Of a stretch of 64,000 bases of DNA, positions 50,823 through 59,426 are shown piece after piece. The first letter of the stretch is position 1; every line of letters begins with the position of its first letter. The DNA lies in NCBI RefSeq assembly GCF_003574835.2, contig NZ_CP063196.1, forward strand, positions 1,860,001 to 1,924,000. Reading direction: 5' to 3'. Source of the DNA: Thermobifida halotolerans. Lineage in GTDB: Bacteria; Actinomycetota; Actinomycetes; Streptosporangiales; Streptosporangiaceae. Under the pieces are notes generated by a model. The model saw only the letters and a program-made list of their open reading frames with translations, had not been told where the DNA came from and ran no database searches. A program made the position numbers and the translations under genes.

Positions 50823-52030
50823 TCAGGCGGGGTGGACGCGCACCGGCAGCGACTCCAGGGCGCGCAGGGTGGTGTTGTGGTGGCGGCGGACCGGACCGGC
50901 GGTCTCCCACCGCCCGACCCGGCGGGCCAGGGCGGTCAGCAGCGCCTCGGCCTCCAGGCGGGCGACGTGCTGGCCGACGCACTGGTGGATGCCCATGCCG
51001 AAGCCCACGTGCCCGGAGGGGTCGCGGGACAGGTCGAAGACGTCGGGGTCGCGCCAGCGGCGGGGATCGTGGTTGGCCGCGCCGAGCAGCATGAGAATCT
51101 TGCGGTCGGCGGGGACGGGTACTCCGGCGATCTCGACCGCCGCGGTGGTGGTGCGGAAGAAGGTCTGCACCGGCGACCACCAGCGCACCGCCTCGTCGAA
51201 GGCGACGCGGGCCAGGTGCGGCTCCGCGCGCAGCCGCTCCCACTGGTCGGGGTGGGTGGCGAAGGCGTGGAGCACCGCGCCGAGGCCGTGCACGGTGGTG
51301 TCGACCCCGGCCGACAGCAGGGAGCGAACCACCAGCGGGGCCTGCTCGGGGGTGAGGTCGCCGTGGTCGGCCGCCGCCCAGATGCGCGCGCCGAAGCCGT
51401 CGGGGCTGAGCATGTGGCGCTGGCACTGCGCGTCGACCCACGCGGTCAGGCGGGGCGCGTGGGGCCTGCCCTTCTCCACCAGGGGGTGGTCGGTGGGGCC
51501 GAAGGCGTTGAACAGGTGGTCGCCGTAGGGCAGCAGGTTCTCGCGGCCCTCGCGGGGGATGCCGACCGCGTCGGGGAACACCCGCAGCGGGAACGCCTCG
51601 GCCAGTTCGGTGACGGCGTCGAACTCGCGCTCGGCCAGCACCCGGTCGACGAGGTCCTCGGCGGCGGCGAACCACTTCTCGCGCAGGGTGCGCAGGGTGC
51701 GGGGGCCGACGACGTCGGCGAGCACGGCGCGGGGCGCGTCGTGGCGGGGCGGGTCGGCCTCCAGCAGCAGACTGGGCGGGCGCCACGGCTTCTCGTGGCG
51801 GAAGTTGCTCAGTCCCACTCCGGCCGCCGACTGGAAGGACTGCCAGTCGACCAGCACCTCGTGCACCTGTTCGTAGCGGGCCAGGGCGTAGACGTCGTAC
51901 CTGGTCAGGTACACCACGGGTCCGGCGTCGCGCAGGACTGCCTGGTAGGGGCCGGGGTCCTCCAGGCACTCGGGGCGAAGGGGTCGGCATCGCTGGTGGG
52001 CGGGGCGGTCGTGGCGGTGGGTGCGGTCAT
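50823..52030 (-). pseudogene. CYP199-like cytochrome P450 with an apparent 1-bp frameshift near the N-terminus
   Basis: The long frame from 51917 encodes 364 residues: LLLEADPPRH, LLSAGVDTTVHG in the I-helix, the ExxR region DEAVRW, and the heme loop FGMGIHQCVGQH. The natural start is ATG 52030 (GAGGAGA upstream), whose frame reads into a stop after 41 codons. Joining the two by adding one base at the G-tract 51972-51975 restores DPFAPECLEDPGPYQAVL followed by RDAGPVVYLTRYDVYAL, the standard CYP199 N-terminus, and a 402-residue protein. It is either a real frameshift mutation or a homopolymer sequencing error. CYP199 enzymes O-demethylate 4-methoxybenzoate-like acids. The reductase encoded upstream ends 29 bp before this start. 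Confidence 0.88.
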
Positions 52031-52058
52031 CGTCGTCTCCTCGTCGCTTCGGTGCGGG

Positions 52059-53057
52059 TCACAGGTCCAGGACGAGCCGGTCGGTGCGGGCGCGGGACAC
52101 GCACACGAGCATCCGGTCGCCCGCGGCGCGCTCCCGGTCGTCGAGGACGGAGTCGCGGTGGTCGGGAATCCCCTCCAGCACGTCGGTCTCGCAGGTGCCG
52201 CAGACCCCTCTGCGGCAGGAGGACAGGACGGGCACTCCGGCGTCGGCGAGGGCGTCCAGCACGGAGCGGCCGGGCCCGACGGTGACGGTCCGCCCGGAGC
52301 GGCGCAGCTCCACCTCGAAGGGCGTGCCGCGGAAGGGGGCACCCTGCTCAGCGGCGGTGAAGCGCTCGGTGCGCAGCAGACCGGCGGGCCAGTGGCGGGT
52401 CAGTTCGGCGACCGCGTCCAGCAGTGGGGCGGGGCCGCAGCAGTAGACCTTGCGGTCGGCCTGGGCCTCACCGAGCCACGCGGGCAGGTCCAGCAGGCCC
52501 TGCTCGTCCTGGGGGACGACGGTGACGCGGTCGCCGTGGGGGGCGAGTTCGTCGAGGAAGGCCATGGTGGCGCGGGTCCGGCCGCCGTAGAGCAGGTGCC
52601 AGTCGGCGTCGAGCAGGTCGGCCTGGCCGATCATGGGCAGCAGCGGGGTGATGCCGATGCCTCCGGCGACGAACAGGTAGCGGGGCGAGGGCGCGAGGCG
52701 GAAGTTGTTGCGCGGTCCGCCGATGGTGACGGTGTCGCCCTCGGCGAGCTCGTCGTGGACGAACGCGGAGCCGCCCCGGCTGGCGGGTTCGCGCAGCACG
52801 CCCACCCGGTAGGAGTGGGCGTCCCAGCGGTCGCCGCACAGGGAGTACTGGCGGGTGGTCCCGTTGGGCAGGGTCAGGTCGATGTGGGAGCCCGGGGTCC
52901 AGTCGGGCAGCCGTCGCCCCTCGGGGTGGGTGAGGGTCAGCGTCACCACGCCGTCGGCCACCGCGGTCTTCGCCGCGACGCGCAGCTCGATCGCGGTGCT
53001 CCCCCGCGCGGCGGGGGAGGCGGACGCCGTGGTGGCGGAGGTGGGGGCCGCAGTCAT
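52059..53057 (-). CDS. VanB/phthalate-dioxygenase-type reductase (flavin, NAD, C-terminal 2Fe-2S)
   Basis: 332 residues from ATG 53057, with GAGGAG upstream. Order: flavin-binding RQYSLCG-type motif (TTRQYSLCGDRW), nucleotide-binding FVAGGIGITPLLPM and VYCCGPAPLLDAV, then a plant-type ferredoxin with CRRGVCGTCE and a distal Cys in MLVCVSRA. Such single-protein reductases normally serve Rieske oxygenases; here the neighbour is a P450. It would carry electrons from NADH to the P450 heme. No Rieske oxygenase gene is present. Confidence 0.93.
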   Translation of the reverse strand: MTAAPTSATTASASPAARGSTAIELRVAAKTAVADGVVTLTLTHPEGRRLPDWTPGSHIDLTLPNGTTRQYSLCGDRWDAHSYRVGVLREPASRGGSAFVHDELAEGDTVTIGGPRNNFRLAPSPRYLFVAGGIGITPLLPMIGQADLLDADWHLLYGGRTRATMAFLDELAPHGDRVTVVPQDEQGLLDLPAWLGEAQADRKVYCCGPAPLLDAVAELTRHWPAGLLRTERFTAAEQGAPFRGTPFEVELRRSGRTVTVGPGRSVLDALADAGVPVLSSCRRGVCGTCETDVLEGIPDHRDSVLDDRERAAGDRMLVCVSRARTDRLVLDL

Positions 53058-53120
53058 CGTCACTCCTCGGTTCCGGGTTCTTCCGAGAATCCGAGGAATG
53101 TGGCCCACGACACTACGGCG

Positions 53121-53137
53121 TTTCCATTGAACGGAAA
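53121..53137. promoter_or_regulatory. Candidate IclR operator
   Basis: TTTCC-N7-GGAAA inverted repeat (53121-53125 and 53133-53137) in the 97-bp gap between the IclR stop and the reductase start, in an AT-richer stretch. The position suits control of the reductase-P450 operon by the neighbouring IclR protein. Confidence 0.45.
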
Positions 53138-53153
53138 AAGAAGGTGACGCGGG

Positions 53154-53906
53154 TCACTCCTGTCCGGGGCGCATGGCCCGCGCGATGCCCCGCGCGGCGG
53201 CCTGGAGCAGCGGGATCTGGGCGTGGGCGCCGCCATCGTTGGGGACGATCACCGACACGGCGGCCACGACACGCCCGTCCAGCCGGATCGGCACGGCCAC
53301 ACCGGTGGCGCGTTCGTCGATGAACCCGGGACACACCGCGACGCCGGTGCGGCGCACCTCGGCCAGGAGGGCGCGCAGCTTCCCGGGGCCGGTGGGCGTG
53401 TGCGGGGTGTAGGACTCCAGCGGCCCGGCGAGGACCTCCTCCTGCACGGCCGCGGGGGCGTGGGCGAGCAGCACCAGCCCCGAGGAGGAGGCGTTCACCG
53501 GCAGCCGCCCGGCCACCCGGGTCACGTTGATGACCGCCCCGGGGGCGGACAGCCGTTCGACGAAGAGCACCTCGCGTCCCTCCAGGACGCTGAGCTGGGT
53601 GTGGTGGCCGACGACGGCGTGGACGTCCTCCAGGACCGGCATGGCGGCCTCGCGCAGCCCCAGCGCCGGGGAGGCGCGCGAGGCCACCTCCCACAGCCGC
53701 ATGCCGACGGTGAGCCGCCGGTCGGGGCCGCGCTCCAGCCAGCCGTGCTCGACCAGCTCGCTCACCAGCCGGGACGTCGTCGCCAGCGACAGCCCGGTGC
53801 GCCGGGACAGCTCGGCGACCCCGAGCACCGGCCGCTCCGGGCCGAACGCCTCAAGAATCCGCACGACCCGGGAGAAGACGGACTCGCCGTTGGAGGAACG
53901 CGCCAT
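53154..53906 (-). CDS. IclR-family regulator
   Basis: 250 residues from ATG 53906. The winged HTH is ELSRRTGLSLATTSRLVSEL; the effector domain spans about residues 75-245 (AGRLPVNASSSGLVLLAH, GFIDERATGVAVPI). IclR proteins typically sense aromatic acids and control neighbouring catabolic genes, here the reductase, P450 and AAHS transporter immediately downstream on the same strand. Confidence 0.93.
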   Translation of the reverse strand: MARSSNGESVFSRVVRILEAFGPERPVLGVAELSRRTGLSLATTSRLVSELVEHGWLERGPDRRLTVGMRLWEVASRASPALGLREAAMPVLEDVHAVVGHHTQLSVLEGREVLFVERLSAPGAVINVTRVAGRLPVNASSSGLVLLAHAPAAVQEEVLAGPLESYTPHTPTGPGKLRALLAEVRRTGVAVCPGFIDERATGVAVPIRLDGRVVAAVSVIVPNDGGAHAQIPLLQAAARGIARAMRPGQE

Positions 53907-54051
53907 CCCACCAGTGTGACCCGGGCCACCGGGAGTTCCGAACGCGGGGACGGGAGGGGGCGCGTGCAGGGGGACACCACGAGGGTGCGGCACCGCCCGC
54001 CACAGGAGCGTCACACGTCACAGCATCGACGTGGACGCAACTCGGGAACCA

Positions 54052-54241
54052 ACCCGGTCACGGCGTCGATCGGAGCCGAAGCTGCCCATGTCCGCACCGG
54101 GCATGGACAGCAGAACATGACGATGCTACGCAACCGGGCCGTCCCACTGCTGGCCGCACTCGGACACGCGAGCATCCCAGCCGCGACCCGCTGTCCTACG
54201 ACACCTTCACCCGCTCGTTGGATCTGGTCGGACTCCCCTGA
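54052..54241 (+). pseudogene. C-terminal remnant of an ISAs1-like transposase, frameshifted
   Basis: Plus-strand reading gives EAAHVRTGHGQQNMTMLRNR followed by GHASIPAATR, matching the RTGNGPxxMATLRN / NIAAALR end of ISAs1-type DDE transposases. A frame change near 54189 then gives LSYDTFTRSLDLVGLP and a stop at 54239-54241, also the family's usual ending. Only about 60 residues survive. It lies at the 3' end of the RHS remnant and may have caused its truncation. Confidence 0.75.
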
Positions 54242-55584
54242 CCAGTCCAGACACTTCTACTCACCAAGAACGAAACAGCTGAGGTGCCCCGAGGTCCCTG
54301 GTCCAGCATGGTGGCGAAGCCCTTGTCGCTGGGCCAGGTGCCGGTGCTGCCCCGGTCGGCGCCGAAGGCGGTGGTGCGGCGGCGCACGGTCTGGCCGGTG
54401 AGGGCGTGCACCGCCAACTGTCCGGTGGCCTGGTGGTCGGAGAACGTCCAGTGCACCGAGCCGTCACCGGTGCGCACCGCCACGGTCTCGCCCGCGTGCT
54501 CATAGAAGCGGGTGGCTTCCACCGAGGGCACGGTCTTGTCCAGCCGGACCTCCATGCCCGCCAGGTACAGCACCGCCTCGGTGGGGGTGTCGCGGACCAG
54601 CCGCTGTCCGTCGGCGTCGTAGCGGAACGACGTGGTGGAGCCGTCCTCCTCGGTGACCTCGACCAGTCTGCCCTCGGCGTCCCACTCCAGGTCCTGGTCG
54701 CGGGACGCAGTGGTGCGGCCGGTCATGTTGCCGGAGGCGTCGTAGGTGTAGTTCTGCTCCAGCAGCGACCCGGAACCGACCTGGTGCACCACGCTGCTCG
54801 ACACCAGCCGGTCGGTGGCAAGGTCGTAGTCCCGGGTGGCCCAGGTCACGTCCGCCCCGGAGCCGTCCAGGTCGAGCGTGCGCCGCAGCAGGTTGCCGGT
54901 CCGGGAGTAGACGGTCTCATCAACGTAGACGTCGTCGCCGAAACCCTCGACCCGCACCGGCATGCCGAGTTCGTTGTACTCGTAGACGACCGTTTCCCTG
55001 CCCAGAGTGCCGCCCGCAGGAAGGCTGATACTGCCCAGGGTGCCGTCGGGGTTGTAGCGGGTGGTCGAGGTCAGGTAGCCCTTGGCCTTGGTGTCGTAGA
55101 CCCACGCGGCGCGCTGGGTGCCCTGCGGGGAGTCGTCGAACAGGCCGGTCTTGCGGCCGAGCGCGTCGTAGGTGTAGGCCAGCGTCTCACCGCGCGCATC
55201 AGTGGTGGACACCAACTGGTCGAGGTCGTTGTAGGTGTAGGTGGTGGTGCCGGTGTCGGGGTCGGTGCTTGCGACCTTGCGGCCGCGCAGGTCGTAGACG
55301 GTCTCCCACACGTTGCCCTCGACGTCGGTCACCGTGGCCGTGCCGCCGTGTCTGGCGTAGGTGTAGGTGAGGGCGTCGTAGGCGCTGTCGGGGGTGGGGC
55401 CGTGGTGCTCGCGCAGTTCCACGGTGCGCCCCCGCGCGTCCACGATGGTCGTGGTCGCGATGCCGCCCTCAGGCGGGGTGACGAGAGTGCGGTCGCCCCG
55501 GTGCTCGGTGATGGTGCGCCACTGCTCCTCACCACGCGAGACGTGCAGGACATCGGTGACACGTCCCGCGCTCCGGTCACACAC
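54196..55584 (-). pseudogene. Truncated RHS/YD-repeat protein gene
   Basis: 462 codons with many YD repeats (YDLRGRKVASTDPDTGTTTY, YTYNDLDQLVSTTD, YTYDALGRKTG, YEYNELGMPVRV, YDASGNMTG). It ends in the RHS core approach TAFGADRG...WPSDKGF, then departs at about 54300 into unrelated sequence, losing the GLxxxGAReYD core end and any C-terminal toxin. The N-terminal part is also missing: no good start or signal peptide is seen. It is a decayed polymorphic-toxin or wall-associated RHS gene next to a transposase remnant. Confidence 0.85.
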
Positions 55585-55906
55585 CCCGCGCGAACTCCGC
55601 CGTCAAAGCCCAGTCAGAACCCAACGGACAAGCCTCACTCTGGTCATCGCAGCCAGAGCGACGACCAGGGAGAAAAGGGAGCAGTGCGGCGCTGCCGATC
55701 CCGAACGCCGCTGTCCACCGGTTGCGGAGCACGGTCCTGTCTGGCAACAGGGACATCTCCGTTGTCGGCCAGGGGAATCCGGTGGGTCGGAACGGTCGAG
55801 CCTGTGCACCGTCAGTCGAGAGGCTCACGGAAGGCGCCAACGCGCTACCCGAACAGGTCGGGTGGTCTCCCGGTCCCGGCGGGTCCGCCGGGACCGGGAG
55901 GAACCG
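55585..55906. other. Spacer between RHS remnant and LamG gene
   Basis: About 320 bp with no supported gene. It holds the strong LamG terminator at 55867-55900 and otherwise looks like degraded DNA joining the two loci. Confidence 0.5.
55867..55900. terminator. Perfect hairpin after the LamG gene
   Basis: 16-bp perfect stem (55867-55882 with 55885-55900), 2-nt loop, 6 bp past the LamG stop on the minus strand. It indicates that the LamG gene is complete at its 3' end and was not fused to the RHS remnant. Confidence 0.85.
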
Positions 55907-57727
55907 CTACTCGCTGGGCACGGCCGCCATTCCATACTTCGCGGTCACGACACCGTAATCGTCGAGGACTCCCTGGTAGACCTGGGCTTCGGCGAGGTCA
56001 CCAGGCCACAGACCGGTCAGGGCGCCCTCCGACTCGGCGGCGCCGATACGCACCGGACCGTCGGCGTGCCAGGGGGTGGTGTGGGTGGCGGTGCCGTCCT
56101 CGAAGCTGTCCACGTACAGGGTGAGGGTGTCGGTGGTGGCGTCGAAGGTGGCGGCCAGATGGGTCCACTCGTCGAGTTCGGCGGGACTTGTGGAGGCGAC
56201 CTGGGTCCACGGGCTCCCCGCGGTGTCGGCCTGGGGCATCCTGACCACCCACCGGTCCACGCCGTCGATGTTGCGCGCTCCCAGGGTGAACCCGCTGTGC
56301 TGCTCGCCGTCCTGGCTGAGGGCGACGGGATCGGTGCCGGCCTCCTCCAGGCGCACCCAGATCGCCACGCTGAAACTCGCGTCGGTGCGAATCGCCGGAC
56401 CGGTGGTGGCGAAGTACTCGTCAACACCGTTCAACCTGGCCGCGGGAACGTAGATCCAGTCGTTGAACGCGGTGTTCCACACGGTGGCCGGGTCTCCGGT
56501 GAGGGTGGCGTCCAAGGCGTGGTCGCTCGCGTCGGTCACCGTGGTGCCCTCGTAGTCGTCGAGTCGCCAATGCCCCTCCAGGGCCACGAACCGGTTGGCC
56601 AGCCTCCACACCTCCGTCTGCTCGTCGGGGCGGCTTCCGGGCATGAGTGTGTCCTTGACGAGGCGGTCGTAGAAGCGGACGTCGTCGATACCGCCGGGCC
56701 AGTGGTAGTCCTCGGTCCCCTGGTACCTGCCGCGGCCCATGGTCACCGGGCCACTGGCCGTCCAGGCGTCCTCGTGGACGGCGGTGCCCTGCTTCTCACC
56801 GTTGACGTAGAGGGCGGCCTCGCCGGTGGCCGCGTCGAAGGTGCCGATCAGGTGGGTCCACACCCCGGTCCGGGCGGGCTCGGTGGACAGGGCGTAGGTC
56901 CAGGCGGGGGTCTCCGGCAGGTGGGCGTCGGCGGGCGGCAACTTGAACACCCAGGCGTCCTCGCTGTGCTGGTAGCCCAGGTGGAACGGGCTCTGCTCGG
57001 TGCCGTCCTGGGCGACGGCGGTGTGGTTGGCGTCCTTGCTGTCCAGCTTCACCCAGGCGGCCACCGTGAACGTCTCGGTGGTGTCCACGATGGGCCCGCC
57101 GGTGGTGATCTCGCCTGTTCCGGAGGCGCCGTGCGTGCGAACCGCGGTGCCCTCCAGGCGGGGTTGGTGGTTCTGAACCGCTCCCACCCGGCCGCGGATC
57201 CAGTCGACCCCCGCCGAGACGGTCGCGGTCTCTCCCGGCCGCTCGACGTCGGCGGCGGTGGTGCCGCTCCCCTCGTCGAAGGGGAAGTGCGCGACCGGGT
57301 CCCTGAACGGGGCGACCAGGAAGGTGTAGACCCGTGTGCACGCCGAGGAACGCCCCTCGGTGTTGACGGTGCGCGCGTAGATCATGTTGGGGCCGTCTTT
57401 GTACGGGGTGAGGGTGACGGTGACCGAGCCGCCGGGAGTGTCCGGGACGAGCGGGACGGTGCAGGTGTCGCTGTTGAGGCTGTAGTAGTAGGTCTTGGTG
57501 TCCCCGCCGACGCTGGAGAAGGTGAACTCTCCAGGCTGGTCGGGGGCTCCGTGGAACCGCTCGTCGTCGGGGTAGTCGCTGGAATGCACTTCCAGTGTCG
57601 CCCCCGTACTCTGGGCGCTCGCTTCGGGGCCTGTCCCGTCGTCGGCCGCCGCCGGGACCGCCCACAGCAGCCCCGCCGCCACACCGGCCAGCACGCTCGC
57701 ACTCATACCGCGCAGCACAAGTTCCAC
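55907..57727 (-). CDS. Secreted protein with two LamG (concanavalin-like) domains
   Basis: 606 residues if GTG 57727 is used; ATG 57706 is an alternative. A signal peptide is clear (SVLAGVAAGLLWAVPAAADDG). A beta-sandwich-like region with two Cys precedes two LamG/jellyroll repeats: VAHFPFDEGSGTTAADVE...IVDTTETFTVAAWVKL and GHWRLDDYEGTTVTDASD...DASFSVAIWVRL, each with the ATFDAxTxxxxLYVN/D pattern. It ends VVTAKYGMAAVPSE. It is probably an extracellular carbohydrate or surface-binding protein, a type common beside RHS genes in Nocardiopsis-like genomes. Confidence 0.88.
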   Translation of the reverse strand: MELVLRGMSASVLAGVAAGLLWAVPAAADDGTGPEASAQSTGATLEVHSSDYPDDERFHGAPDQPGEFTFSSVGGDTKTYYYSLNSDTCTVPLVPDTPGGSVTVTLTPYKDGPNMIYARTVNTEGRSSACTRVYTFLVAPFRDPVAHFPFDEGSGTTAADVERPGETATVSAGVDWIRGRVGAVQNHQPRLEGTAVRTHGASGTGEITTGGPIVDTTETFTVAAWVKLDSKDANHTAVAQDGTEQSPFHLGYQHSEDAWVFKLPPADAHLPETPAWTYALSTEPARTGVWTHLIGTFDAATGEAALYVNGEKQGTAVHEDAWTASGPVTMGRGRYQGTEDYHWPGGIDDVRFYDRLVKDTLMPGSRPDEQTEVWRLANRFVALEGHWRLDDYEGTTVTDASDHALDATLTGDPATVWNTAFNDWIYVPAARLNGVDEYFATTGPAIRTDASFSVAIWVRLEEAGTDPVALSQDGEQHSGFTLGARNIDGVDRWVVRMPQADTAGSPWTQVASTSPAELDEWTHLAATFDATTDTLTLYVDSFEDGTATHTTPWHADGPVRIGAAESEGALTGLWPGDLAEAQVYQGVLDDYGVVTAKYGMAAVPSE

Positions 57728-57959
57728 CCTGTTCCAGGAAACGTTAAAAGCAGCCGAACCGTGGTGATTCGGCCAGAAGCCATCAAGCCGTGGCAAAGCT
57801 AGCCCAGCCGGAAACAGGCGTAAACCTCATATAAAGCAGACGGGAGCCGGACGGGATCAGCAGCCGTTCACCCACCTGCGCGTATTCTCTTCCCTGCCGC
57901 AGATTCTCCGGAAACTGGCCGATTCCGGCCAAAGGGCCGGAACCATCCGCCTTCTCCGT

Positions 57960-58152
57960 GCCACGAGCGGTGCGCCGGGGTGGTCCGCCGGGCCGTGGGG
58001 CGCGGCGAGGTCCCGCCCGGCACCGACCCCCACCGCCTGCTGGCCGCGGCGACCGGCCCCTCTACCACCGGCGGGTGCTGCTGGGCGGGCCGCTTTCCCG
58101 CGAGGAGGCCGACGCCTACGCCCTCGCCGCGGCGGCCGCCGGACGGCTGTGA
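57960..58152 (+). pseudogene. TetR C-terminal remnant, frameshifted
   Basis: One plus frame reads VVRRAVGRGEVPPGTDPHRLL, the typical TetR C-terminal 'RGElrpdtDp' segment. Another frame continues PLYHRRVLLGGPLSREEADAYA and stops at 58152. They join if one C is added to the C-tract near 58057-58060. The DNA-binding N-terminus is absent. It is the debris of a TetR regulator. Confidence 0.7.
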
Positions 58153-58166
58153 CGCCTTTCCGGCGG

Positions 58167-58607
58167 TCAGGCCGTGGGGGCGGGGCGCCGACCGTCCGGC
58201 CACCGAAGGACGAAGTAGACGCCCTCGGCCCGGGGGGCCAGGCTGCCCCAGCGGGTGGCCAACCGGTCGACGAGGAGCAGGCCGCGGCCGGACTCACGGA
58301 AGAAGTCACCGCCGGGGGCGACCACGTGCGGGACGGTGGGCAGCCTGGGCGGCCGGGTGCGCACCTCGGCGCGGACACCGCGAGTGTCGACCTCGACGCG
58401 GATCTCGTAGCTTCCGCCGGGATCGCCGGATCGGGTGTGACGCAGGGCGTTCGTCGCCAGTTCCGAGGTGACCAGTTCGGCCCGCTCGACCACCTCGTCC
58501 GGGACGGGTGCCTCCGGGAAGGCCCGCAGGCACCCGACCACGAACGCACGGGCGGCGGCCACGCTGTCGGGGGTGCCGGGGAAGGACGTGGAGGACACGC
58601 TCACCAC
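58167..58607 (-). CDS. RsbW-like HATPase (anti-sigma-factor kinase-type) protein
   Basis: 146 residues from GTG 58607 (GAAGG 7 nt upstream). A HATPase_c_2 domain: the N-box ELVTSELATNALRHT, a D/G-box near VRAEVRTRPPRLP and the G-box ESGRGLLLVDRLATRWG. Many actinomycetes encode dozens of such single-domain proteins, some of which phosphorylate anti-sigma antagonists. Its partner is unknown. A 36-codon frame immediately upstream overlaps its start. Confidence 0.9.
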   Translation of the reverse strand: MVSVSSTSFPGTPDSVAAARAFVVGCLRAFPEAPVPDEVVERAELVTSELATNALRHTRSGDPGGSYEIRVEVDTRGVRAEVRTRPPRLPTVPHVVAPGGDFFRESGRGLLLVDRLATRWGSLAPRAEGVYFVLRWPDGRRPAPTA

Positions 58608-58711
58608 ACCACCGCCTTCCCGGCCGGGGCGGACCGGGCAGGGAGCACACGGCGGCGGATGCGGGACGTGCGCCGCGCCGCGGGCACGTGAAGGGCGGAA
58701 ACCTCAGCCAT
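58601..58711 (-). CDS. Possible small basic protein coupled to the HATPase gene
   Basis: A 36-codon frame from ATG 58711 with GAGGAC upstream, ending in a TGA that overlaps the GTG start of the HATPase gene. The sequence is basic (RRTSRIRRRVLPARS) and has no recognised family. The RBS and overlap are suggestive; it may equally be a leader or non-coding. Confidence 0.3.
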   Translation of the reverse strand: MAEVSALHVPAARRTSRIRRRVLPARSAPAGKAVVW

Positions 58712-59367
58712 CAGGTCCTCAACCTGCGCTCTCGGGTAGGGGCACAGGCCCCGGGCCGGTGTCGCGCGCACCGGGCCGGGACCCCTGTTCTCGGTTGTGC
58801 GGCGCCCTGCCCGGCGGAAGCGCTCCGCACGGGCCTGTCGGGACCACGGCGGTCCTCTTCCGGACGCGCCGCGGCGCCGCCGGTCCTCCACTGGACACCG
58901 GTGCCGAAGGACCCGTTCTCCGCGTCCGCGCCAGGGTCGGGACCGTACGGTGCCGCCGTTCCGCACCGGGGCGGGGGCGACCGTCACGCTACGCGTGATT
59001 ACCCGGGCAGAAAAGAAAAAGACGTGGCTTTTCTGACACTTCTCCGCACAGACCAGGAAAACGACCGTTCTGGACGCGCTTCCCAGCGTGGTCAGCGCCG
59101 GGGAGGAGGGGACGGAAAAAGCGTCGGTTCTCCCCGTTCCGCGCGCTGGTTCAGCCACCGGGAGGTCCGGCCGCCTGGCGGGCGCACCCGGTCCGTTCGG
59201 CGGGTCGTCGGGTGTGAGCGCCGCCGCGGGGGCGTCTTCTCCAGGCCCGTCGCTCGCGGTCACCGGACTCCCGTCCGCTCCGGGGCCCGGGGCCGTCCGG
59301 GCGGGAGGGGGATCGTCCGCTGTCGGAAACCCGGCGGTCGGGAATCCGTCCGCGGGCGGAGAATCCC
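58712..59367. other. Intergenic region without a supported gene
   Basis: About 650 bp. A lower-GC stretch around 59010-59070 (AGAAAAGAAAAAGACG) may be a promoter. The long open frame here is low-complexity Pro/Arg/Gly and looks like a GC-rich shadow. Confidence 0.45.
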
Positions 59368-59411
59368 GATCCCGGTACCGGGGCCCGTGCGGAGGCCCCG
59401 GTGCCGGGATC
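59368..59411. terminator. Strong hairpin after the phosphoesterase gene
   Basis: 18-bp stem with one G-T mismatch (59368-59385 with 59394-59411), 8-nt loop, 15 bp past the phosphoesterase stop. Confidence 0.8.
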
Positions 59412-59426
59412 ATCGGACGACGCGGC

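Noticed and set aside
46180-54294. A shared 16-mer (CTGAGGTGCCCCGAGG) at 46180-46195 and 54279-54294, the latter near the transposase remnant
   Set aside because: Flanking sequences do not match and one shared 16-mer is expected by chance in 64 kb of GC-rich DNA, so it is not evidence for IS ends.
55907-57727. LamG gene as the N-terminal half of the broken RHS gene
   Set aside because: A perfect terminator follows the LamG stop and a 320-bp spacer separates the two, so LamG looks complete.
58601-59413. 270-codon minus-strand frame upstream of the HATPase gene
   Set aside because: Mostly low-complexity and without domain; only the last 36 codons, with their own RBS, were kept as a tentative small gene.
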